Below are positions 47,715 to 58,400 of a DNA stretch of 64,000 nucleotides, one piece after another (positions within the stretch are counted from its first letter, which is position 1; every line of letters begins with the position of its first letter). Location of the stretch: NCBI GenBank assembly GCA_034670405.1, contig JAXDDX010000001.1, positions 4,506,501 to 4,570,500 of the forward strand, written 5' to 3'. This DNA is from Hoplostethus atlanticus (Eukaryota > Chordata > Actinopteri > Trachichthyiformes > Trachichthyidae). Below the pieces are notes generated by a model. It was not told where the DNA came from, ran no database searches, and worked only from the letters and a program-made list of their open reading frames with translations. The position numbers and the translations under genes are program-made.

Positions 47715-50700
47715 ATGTACGTCTGGTTCACTCTCCTAGCCGGACTGGCTCTTCTGCCCATCCTTCTGAAAACACTTTTCCCATACTTGGCCGAGGATTG
47801 CGCGTACATGCTGAAAAGCCTTCAACTGGGCATCAGGCTGATCAAATACAAGAAGACCAAACCTTTTTACAGCATTTTGGACTGCTTCTTGGATGCGGTG
47901 AAGAAGCACCCCCAGAAAACTTTTCTGCATTTTGAAGGCCGGGCGTACTCCTATTTGGAAGTTGACCAGCAAAGCAACAGAGTGGCCAGAGCGCTGCAGA
48001 CTGAAGCCCGTCTGAAGGAAGGAGATACAGTCGCCCTGTTCCTGGGCAATGAGCCCGGCTATGCGTGGACATGGCTGGCCCTGGCCAAGCTGGGCTGTCC
48101 GGCAGCCCTCCTCAACTTCAACATCAGATCCAAGTCTCTGTTGCACTGTTTTTCCTGCTGCGGGGCCAGAGTGCTCATCACTTCTGCAGGTAAAATGGGA
48201 TGGTTGGGTAGGTAGGTTACTTTAAAGTGTATCTAACAGCCAGGGGCGTAGCAAGGAATTATGGGGCCTGTGCACAGGAGGTGACTGTTTTCTTAACTTG
48301 CTTATTCCCACGGGGAGAACATGCAAACTTGGAAGAGGGGCAGAAGGGGCAACAGTACTAACCACTGAGCCACTAACTGAAATGATGGGATTTGGGCACT
48401 ACCCTGATGGTGCCAATCAGATGCCATAACCAAACTTTTTATCAGTAGTCCCGTGTCAAAATCTGTCCAGGAACAGGAAAAACCTGTATGCCACATTTTA
48501 TTCCTGCTTCCTCCAATTTGTCTCAGATAACACAACACTTTTTCTGAGAGTTCTATCTGCAGTTTTGTAGGTTTCAACCAAACACTTTAGACACCTACAG
48601 AGTTAGTTACTAGTTAACTAATCAGTAACATACCCAAAGTCAGTAATGTACTCTGATTACTCTGTTACTTTCAGATTACTTTGTCATATTTCAGGTATAA
48701 AAGTACACACGAGAAACAGTGAAAAACTACAAATTTCAGGAAATGTATTTCAGGTTTGCATACAAACACATTTTATAAATCCATAGAACACCTGCCGCTA
48801 TTTAAATGGGCTCCAGAGTTTCTGGCTTTCACTGTTAAAGTATTCCCAGTAATCCTCTAAAGCAGTGGTTCTCAAAGTGTGGAGTGTGACCCCTAGGGGG
48901 GCCGCCGAGGCGCGGAGATAAACTGAGGGAAAAAAACAGAGCGGACCGGAAATTTGTTGGTATTAGGCTTTCTAGTGGAGATGAACTTCAACAGAATTTT
49001 TTTTTTTACACCTCAAAAAATATACACAAAGTAAAGGAACAACATAGTGACATAACATTGAATGCATTTCATGTTTTTAGCATTTTTTCAATAAAAGGTT
49101 TATTCAACATCATTAATTACCAATATGTTCCAATATTAATGATTAGCATTCATAGAAAGAGTATCAATTTATGATGGGGGGCCTTGGAATTTTTTCTAAT
49201 GTTAAAGGGGGGCCTGACATAAACAGTTTGAGAACCACTGCTCTAAAGTATCTGTAATCAGAATACATATTACTGGTAATGTAACAGAATACAGCAGTCA
49301 GTGCCCCATGCATTACTTTCTGAGGAATGTGTTCATTTTGTATTGACCATGAAAGCATCATGCTCTTTTTTTCCCTGTTCCCTGTTAACATTACTCTCTC
49401 CTGGGAAATACATACATTTTGCACTGTATCCCCTGCCACCAAAGCACCTATTCCAGAGGTTATGGGGTACTATGATATAGGCCACCATGTGCAGTGGAGA
49501 ACACGGACATATAAAGCTGAAAGCACGTCTGTCTTTGCAGAACTGAAGGACGCTGTTGAAGAGGTTTTGCCGACGTTGAGAGAGCAGGGCATTTCTGTCT
49601 ACCTCCTGTCAGGGACGAGCAGCAGCCAGGGCATCAACACTTTGTCTGACAAGATCTCTCAAGCCTCAGACCAGCCTCTGTCCCTGGGACCTCAGGGCCA
49701 ATGTCAATATTAAGAGCACGGCTCTCTACATCTACACCTCGGGCACTACAGGTACTCCAAGCACACTTCAGAGCAGTGTTTCATTCTTGGCAGGGTGGAA
49801 AATCCTCTGACACAGCATTTAGACCATCGGGTACGAAAACTCTCCATTGAAACCTGTACAGATGAAATTGTTTAATTTGGGTTGGCAGTTCCTTAAGGCA
49901 GGGTGACCCACCGCACCTATCCAATGGTAGGTGAACCTCTGCTTTAGAGATGACTCAACTCTCTCGAGACACTGTGAAATGTTAAGTAAATATTTCAGTA
50001 TATCACTCTTGATAAAGCTGTCTGAGATTGAACACTGTATCCAGACCTTTATTGATCCTATCCCCCCTTTCAGCTCTGGAAGGTGGATGTAGCATATCCA
50101 TCTACCCAGCCATCTTCCACTAACTAATCTCTCCAATCGACCGGTTGAGTCAATCCAACTTGACTGTACAGTACCTGATATTGACTCACTATTCTTCTCC
50201 CTTAAAGGTTTACCTAAAGCAGCCCTTTTGACCCAGGAGAGGGTCTGGACAGCTTCGTTCCTCCAGGCGGTGTCAGGAGTCACATCAGAGGACGTCTTCT
50301 ACATTAATCTCCCCCTCTATCACAGCGCCGGTTTCCTCATCGGGTTGATTGGAGCCATGGAGAGGGGTAATTATTATCTGACAGAGTGATGAAGACCTGA
50401 TCATGAGAGATCATTTACAGAAATAGTTGGGACACTAAAGTACAGTAGTATTGAATGCAGTGCATCTACTGTGTTAACGTTGCGTAATCTGATTTTAATC
50501 CCAGGTATAACCGTCGTTCTGAGGAGAAAGTTCTCTGCCTCTCAGTTCTGGGACGACTGCAGGAAGTACGATGTAACAGTGATGCAGTACATTGGTGAAA
50601 CAATGCGCTACCTCTGCAACACACACAAGGTAAACTGAATCCAGACTAATTTGCAGTGAGGTGTGGTGGACTGGCAAGGATTATTGTTTTATTGTTCCTG

Positions 50701-52856
50701 CACGGCTCAAGACAAAACGTTTTATGTTCTCTGTTTTGACGCAGAGTTGATCTTGCCCTCTTTCCCTCTTTTCAGAAAGAAAATGAAAAGGACCACAGAG
50801 TGAGGATTGCTATTGGCAATGGTGTCCGGACAGAAATTTGGACGGAGTTTCTGAATCGGTTCGGCGACATAAAAGTCAGGGAATTGTATGCTGCCACCGA
50901 GGGAAACATTGGCTTCATTAATTATACTTCCAAGATAGGCGTGGTTGGGCGAGTCAATTTTCTCCATAAGGTAAGGCACGCATCTGGTGTGCGGATGCTG
51001 TAAAACCCTGCAAAATGATCGCTACAGCAAACAAACAACATGATGTCTCTCTATGTCTCTTCATTTTCCCAGAGGTTTTTCCCCCATACTTTGATCAAGT
51101 TTGACATAGAGAAAGAGGAGCCTGTGAGGAACTCCAAGGGTCTGTGCATTGAGGCAGCCAGAGGTGAGGAGATACTACAGCTGGAGACTTTCGGCAGTGT
51201 AACAGCTGTGTCTCATGGTTTCTCTGTGCTGTTCCTTTGACGCATGAGCAGCAGTGGTTTTTATTTGTTGTATTATTATGTGAAATGAATGTGTTTTATT
51301 TGTTATATTGCTGTTTTTCTCTTTCTCAGGCGAGACGGGACTTTTGGTAGGAAAGATTACTAAGATATCCCCCTTTATTGGTTACGCTGGCAACCAACAG
51401 CAGACTGAGAAGAAGAGGCTTCGCGATGTCTTCAAAAAAGGCGACCTATATTTCAACACTGGGGATTTGCTTCTGGTTGACCACGATAAATTCATCTACT
51501 TTCAGGATCGAGTTGGAGACACGTTCAGGCAAGTTGTGGCTCATTTGTCTTGAAATCAAGGCGGGGGAACTATGGATCGGGCTGTCCGTCAAATGTGATA
51601 TCTCAGGTCATATCTCGGATACCACTCGTCTGATTTTGACAAAACTTGGGGGGGATGACGCATCTTTGCACTGTGGTCTGATTAGACTGATTGTCCTGAT
51701 GGGGGCGCTATAATTAAAGGTCTAACTTTGAAAGGCCATAACTGCTGTACCACTGGTCCAATTTTGCTGAAATGTGGAGGGATTTTGGCACTGTGGTCTG
51801 GCTTTAAAAAAGTACTCATTGTCCTGATGGGGCGCTATTATTAAAGGTCAAAACTTTGAAAGGTCCTAACTCTAAGTTCGATTGACGCAAAGCTGACTAC
51901 ACACATCCAGTTGTCCTTCCAATTTGCCATTGATCCGATTTTGATAAAACTTGGAAGGATGATTCATCTTGTTGCTGATTGGCCAAAGTGGTGCATGGAT
52001 CAGGGACGGCATGTTGCACTTGTTCATCTTTTGCCTGCTCATATGCTTTTTGATGTTTTTTCTTCTCTTTGTTATCTTTGTTTTAGGTGGAAAGGAGAGA
52101 ATGTTGCCACATCTGAGGTTGCAGACATTCTCACTACGCTTCCCTGCATTTTTGAGGCAAATGTCTACGGTGTCAAAGTTGAAGGTAAGTACTTTGCCGT
52201 CGTATATATCGTCCTAAAGGAATGTTTTGCCATATTGTACAAACAAGTCTGTTCAGGACTCAACATGAACATCAGTTATATGCTCTCTCAAGGTCACGAG
52301 GGGAGGATCGGCATGGCAGCTGTAACTTTACAAGAAGGGAAAGCATTTGACTGTTCAGACGCCTTTAAGCAAGTCACCAACTACCTTCCATCTTATGCAA
52401 GACCCCGCTTTGTCAGGGTTCAGGTAACGGGAATTGTTCATTTAATGATTTGTAGATGTACGTGTGTTTTTTCATGAATGTACTGTAGCATCTGTGTTGA
52501 AGGGTGTTTTAGATTGCACTGTCAGATTTTTCATGTGCTGTACTGTTTTCCACTGGCTGCCTGTCATGTTACTGTATTTTAATGCTGAATTCAAAACTGA
52601 TTTTCTAGCTGAGGCTGGACAAAAAACTTAAATTACGTTCAAGAAAAATGCTCTCTTGAAATGTATATTTGTGTTGTAGACCTGCCTGGAGATGACCGGG
52701 ACATTCAAGATGAAGAAAGTGAAGTTGGTGGAGGAGGGATTCAACCCGGCTGATATCAAGGATCTTTTGTACTTCCTAAATCCTGAGAAAAAGATGTACG
52801 TTCCCCTTACCGAGGAGATTTACGAGGCGATAGCTTCAGGGGAAATAAAACTCTAA
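47715..52856 (+). CDS. SLC27A2: very-long-chain acyl-CoA synthetase / FATP2, copy b (one frameshift in exon 2)
   Basis: Tandem paralogue of the gene at 40023, same strand and same ten-exon plan: 47715-48189, 49541-49751, 50208-50366, 50505-50629, 50776-50970, 51073-51163, 51330-51528, 52087-52184, 52293-52423, 52680-52856. Exons 4-10 have exactly the lengths found in copy a. The sum is 1861 nt; one base fewer would give 619 aa. Exon 2 has one extra base, most likely in the GGG at 49686-49688, producing a TAA at 49711. Downstream everything is open in the expected frame, including [43 protein letters not shown] and RWKGENVAT. The intron after exon 7 uses a GC donor, where copy a has GT. The C-terminus is -IKL. 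Either a sequence error or a recent lesion; the pattern elsewhere favours a gene under constraint. Confidence 0.9.
48863..49240. mobile_element. hAT-family MITE, 378 bp, complete
   Basis: Terminal inverted repeats CAGTGGTTCTCAAA at the left and TTTGAGAACCACTG at the right. The element is flanked by a perfect 8-bp target-site duplication CTCTAAAG (48855-48862 and 49241-49248), as expected for hAT. No coding sequence. Located in intron 1 of slc27a2-b. Confidence 0.92.
51580..51960 (+). repeat. imperfect ~120-bp direct repeats in a slc27a2-b intron
   Basis: GCACTGTGGTCTG recurs at 51668 and 51788, with the following GTCCTGATGGGGGCGCTAT and TTAAAGGTC stretches also repeated 120 bp apart; weaker copies lie around them. 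It looks like a piece of a dispersed tandem-type fish repeat. Confidence 0.65.
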
Positions 52857-53859
52857 CACAGGAACTTAAATACTTGGAAAATTAGATTCTTAACAAAATT
52901 GTACATGGTATGTGTTGCAGCTTGTAAAGATGTAATTGTTTACTCATGGACTTCTAACATTATCAACTAATCTCAGGGATAGATGATTTTGAAACACTAA
53001 AATCATATTTTAGTTTTATTTTATTAACAGAACTACTGTACATCTCAACTGTCTTTGTATATTCCATAATGGTGGCAATGTGTAATATACAGGTACTTCA
53101 CACTGCCATCATTGTACTTACATGACAATGTTTTTCCCATAATGAAGATATTTGTTTCTCGTCCCATCATGCAGTCCATTCAGGTCAGATATGATGTATG
53201 TGTGTTTTTACTAATACTGAACAGCACGACCCAGTCACATACTGTCTGTTCTTGCTTCATAACTTCATGAGGTTACTTAAGGCACAGTCAGGCTACCGCT
53301 CTATCGGTTAATGTGGGTGAGGAAACTCTTTAAGTTCGTCTACCTGAGTGGTGTGTCATGAGGCTTCATGGTGACTTAACAGGCCTCCAGTATGTGCTTT
53401 TAAATGTTAACCACGTTTACGGCCAGAGGGACGTTGTAACCCTGGTGGGGTCGTTGACATGGAGTGATAAAACTACAGACTTGGTTATACATGACCTTTG
53501 TACACTAAACTTTGCCACATTTCAAACAGAGATACGTTGGTATGTTGAAATATGCAGATGTGCTGTAAATTACAATTTGCTAAGTAAATAATTTCACAAA
53601 CTGAGTTACAACAAATCTGTGATTTTAATGTGGAATGAGGGGTGGGGGTGCATCTATAGCCTTAGAATAAAATTAGGGCCAAGGATTGTATGCTGTCAAT
53701 ACAATCACCAACTTCACAACCCACACAGGAATCCTAAAAACATTTGGTAGAAAAATTTTGCCGTGTTCAATACAAGACATCTGGCAGTTTGGAGAAACAC
53801 TGAAAGGCATTTTCATCAGAAATCATGGACAACCAATGAGCAATTACTTTAAAAATGAA
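52857..53859 (+). other. slc27a2-b 3' UTR and short convergent gap to TJP1
   Basis: AATAAA at 53666-53671 is the likely polyadenylation signal of copy b. Only about 190 bp separate it from the TJP1 signals on the other strand. Confidence 0.5.
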
Positions 53860-53869
53860 TTTATTTATT
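53860..53869 (-). terminator. TJP1: candidate TJP1 polyadenylation signals (two overlapping AATAAA)
   Basis: Minus-strand AATAAATAAA about 1.6 kb downstream of the TJP1 stop codon. Confidence 0.5.
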
Positions 53870-55473
53870 AATACAGTGGTATACTTAGAAATGTGTTGCA
53901 AAAGAAACAAAACATTGAACAGAAAACTAAAATAAATAAAAAGGATGTCAGCCACACAGGAAAAGAAACTAGTGTTGGATTGAAGCAGTGTTATATCAAA
54001 ACAAAATAGTACTGATGTGCCATAATAAATTGTCTATTAGTACAAAAATACATTTCAGGGCACACAATACAGCATCCAGTATCACAAATAAAGGAGGGGA
54101 CCACTTTTCAAAGCAGACCCCTCAATACATATCTTTTAAAATCATTTAAACCAAGCACTTTTCTATTTTGTAAATAAGAATAAAAAGATTTGACCTTTAA
54201 AAATGCCTTAAGTAGTGTGTATATGGTGGTAGAAAAGTTGGACTTATTACTGCTTATGTCAGTTCCAAGGCTCAGGGGTATAACCAGAATACAAACATAA
54301 CCAATGTAACCGCTTTCTCTTTTTTAAGAAACATTTTCTCTTTTATACAAAATAACAAAGATGTACAAAAGTTCATTTACAGAGAACCAAGGCCATATGC
54401 TAGCAATATGTACAGCCACAATTTAAACATTTTCTAGTGTTTTTGTATTTCCTCAGACTTCATATGCATAGCAGTAAAAGAAAGCATACCTTTTCATCAG
54501 CCTCAATTATTCTTGTGTGCTAAATCCAAGTTCACTGATATGAGAGAATGCAGAGACGTTTTCTTTCATAACTGACCGCTATAACTGAAGGATCCAATGT
54601 TTTAAAGTTTCACTGAAAAGTTAATATGCAGATAAGGCATCACTGCTTGCAGTGTAAGATGGGATTTTCATGTGTTGAACTTAGTAGTAGCAGGCTTCTG
54701 GACCTGAGTCATAGCACATGCATAGATCTCTAGACAGCAGGAGTTTGTAAAATCAAGTCAGTATATTTATCTACGGTAAAACATAGCTACAAAAGATCAG
54801 TTTTAAACAGAGCCCAGTCACAACAAACGGGCATCTGATACTAATACTTAACCTTCATTCTTCATATAATATATATTTATATATATATATATATATTTAT
54901 TTTTTTCTTCATGATGCCTAAGTCTTCCTTCATTACCCTTGAGGCTCAGCATTTCCCACGTCCCTGGTAGAGATCCTTCATGAGCAAAACGCATGACCAC
55001 AGACCTCACAAACAAAAGTTTTGCATATACCAACTTTCCTGTTTGTGAGTGCATTACAGTATGCAAAAATCCCATTGCAATTTTAAACAAATTTCCAAAA
55101 TGCTCCTTTTCTCGCACTATGTCGTTTTACAAAATTACCTAAAAATGTCAAAATGAAACTACTCAGTCTGTGGCACTGTTCATGCATTCCAACATCAGTT
55201 CCATTTTTTTATATAACTTGTTTTTAATCTTTATTTTTTTGCAAGCCTTGAAAGCACCGAAAAAAAATGAAAGAAAAGAATAAGTACAGCCCCGGGGATG
55301 CTGGACTCCTTCCACTCCTTGTGTTTTTTTAAATTTTTGGGCACAGTAAACAACATGAGTATCAAGTTCATACTTCATTGAGCAGTGCACCCCGCTATGA
55401 TGGAGGGAGCGCAGGAGGGGCAACGGAGATCCCCTGATTTTCACATTCAGTAACAGGCCAGCTGTTGCCCTCT
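53870..55473 (-). other. TJP1: TJP1 3' UTR
   Basis: AT-rich, without a recognised gene. It contains an (AT)n microsatellite at about 54864-54902. Confidence 0.5.
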
Positions 55474-58400
55474 TCAGAAATGGTCAATGAGCACAGACAC
55501 ACAGTTTGCACCCACCAGGTAGTTGGGGTCTCCAGGGAGAGATTTGTTCTGCCAGGTCTTGGGATCACCTGCAGTAAATAAAGACATGTCAGTTGTTGGA
55601 GCATCCTCCATTCTTCTTTAAATAACAGTACAATGTTGTGTTGCAGAATGAGCACTATAGATGCTCAGAACAAAACATTTTCATGATAAATGTATCATCA
55701 ATAACACAGGTCTTGAAAATAAAAGTGGTTATTATTGAATATTTATCATCAGTTTTCATGCTGATAATACTATTAGGCTTAATTAAATTACCAAAGTTGT
55801 ACCGCATCTTGAATTGATGCATAAAAGTTTTAGGCAAAGAAAAATCTTATACAGGTTTAAAATAGAATTGTTATAATACAGGAAACGATGATGATAAACA
55901 GATAATGAATATGAATACAGTAGTATGAAGGTAAAATAGGGACTTTACTCTCAATGCTCAGAAAGATTCGATCTTTACTCGTGTCTGGATTTTGTATCCA
56001 CAGGGAAAAAAATCCACATCTGTAAATTGGTATGTGTAGCTACAGAAAAAAAAAAATCTGAATTCTGTAAAATGATAGACATAGTCACAAGAAATTCAAT
56101 AAATAGTAAACTATTAGATTGCATTAAATGTAATTTAATGTGAAGTGCATGCAACCAGGTCATTGATTGCGACATCATGAAACTGCTCCTGTGAACCACA
56201 AACATGTTTGCATGTGTGGAATCTGCAGACGCAAGTTTTGTCTCTCTTCTTGCGTTTAGCGTTTAACTAGTGACTCAAATGATTTGTGCACTCGCAAAAG
56301 AGATCCGAACTCAATTTACAGATGTGGATTATTTTCCTGTAGATACAAAATCCAGACACGAGTAAAGATCGAATCTTTCAGAGCATTGGAAGTAAAGTCC
56401 CTATTTTACCTTCATACAGTAGAGCCTTGTTAATGCCAGCCTTTGAACAGAGGTTGATAAAGAGAAACTGAAACAAATTTAAGTTCCACAGAAAACAAAA
56501 TGCATGTCTTATGAAACATTCTGTATAATGTAATTTGCAGTTAAAACACTTATTAGCACGTATAAACAGGAACAAGCAAATTACAGGACTGCATTGTGCC
56601 ATTTTTCATTAGACTTGCTTGGAAGCCCAAGATTTGAATAAACAAAGCTCTGCAGTGCAGATTATGCATGAAAACGCCAAATTAATTGAAACCTCCCAGC
56701 AGCAAGTGCATGTTGTGGAAATAATGGGAATGTGGAAAACGGAAGATGAGATGATTAAAATGGGATAGACAACATCAAACTCTCCTCCTGACCCTCATTA
56801 TGGCATTAAACCATTAATCATCCAAACCAGCCCAAAGACCCACAATAGGACAGAGAGAGGACAGCGTACCCGACGAGGAGTCGGAGGATTTTAGAGCAAA
56901 AGACCAACCATCAGGGGTCATAGACGCACAGTGAGGTAAGCGCAGCTCCACTGGCTTCAGGAACTTGAGTCCATGAGGGCCGCACATCACCAGGGGGCTC
57001 AGCAGCGTTTCTCCTACATGGACACATAATCTATAACTGAGGCATGCCAAAAACCGACTTTTGAAATTGAAAAATTGAAATGAATAAACAGACAAATACA
57101 GCATTAGCTATTACTGGTCTGGACTAATTTACACAACACAATGGACTCCCTCAATGTTCACCTTTTTTACAAACCGCTTCTCTAAATGTGTACTGCCATT
57201 ACAGATGTTGCTTCTCTTATGTGACAACAGATGGCAACAAGATTGTGGTAGAAAAACTTAATGTGTCTGTATACCCTATGCTGTATGTGGATCAGTGCTC
57301 AGCTATTGCAAATAAATATACTCAAGTAAATCACGACTTAACTCTGAACTTAATCTTTAGTTCACGGTTTTCTTCAACAAAGATGAAACACTGTCTTGGC
57401 TGTATGTGAACTATTTAGTTGTTACGTCTACTTAGATCCTTACATCCTTTAGTCATACTCCTCATAATTGATTAAAAGATGTAATGTTCTTAATATTTGT
57501 TTTTCACTGTACAGAAACACCCATGTTGAAGTATGGACATCTGTAGCATGTATAACATCTTGGCACGGTATCATGTCTACGATTCTCTGATGAAGGCTCT
57601 GCTGAATCACACTATCCTGATGTAGCCATTCATACAAAAAATGCATAGCTGCAGTTAAATCTTGTATCGCTTTTTCAAAAAAATGTGTGCAAACATTCCC
57701 TTGTTATTATCCTTTTGTTATTATCTACATCAGTACTTTTTTGAATGAGCTTTGCAGTTTGCATTTTTTGCTTAGTGTGATTGTTTTTTCCTTGATGCAT
57801 ATTTAGGATACAAAGGAATGCTGTAAATCTGACTTTTGTTACTGTTATCAAACTTGAACTTTAAGAACAGCAGCGAGGGACTAACCTTTCTCCTTGTCGA
57901 GGGGGGGCAGGATGCTGTTGTCCCGGCACACCTTGAAGTAAATCTCCTGCTCCACACTCTCAGGGATGGCACCCTGGGGGATGATGATGCTGACGCCTGT
58001 CTCGATAGAGCTCAGGACCCCTCCATTACAGTTGAAGATCCCCCGGGCTGTGGCCACTACAGTGTGCCCTTCATCCTCATCGTCATCCTCCAGTGCACTG
58101 GGGCTGAGAGTCAGAGGCAAAAAGTCAGTATCATCAGTCAAAATACTGTAGGCAGAGAATAATGCACAGTAGAGGACACAAGAGCAAACCCCCAGTGTGC
58201 CAACAAGTCTCATAGCTCTGTAATTACTCTCCTAGAACTTATTATTCTTACTCCTACTCCTGAACTTGAAAACCAGTAGATGCCAATTCAAGAGCATCTA
58301 TGTCTTACCTTACAGGGATGGCCTTGGGGATGGCATTGACGTTATTGTGCTGGTACTTGGGCCTATTGTCCATAGTACGTGTGAAGGTGTCCAGGCCGCT

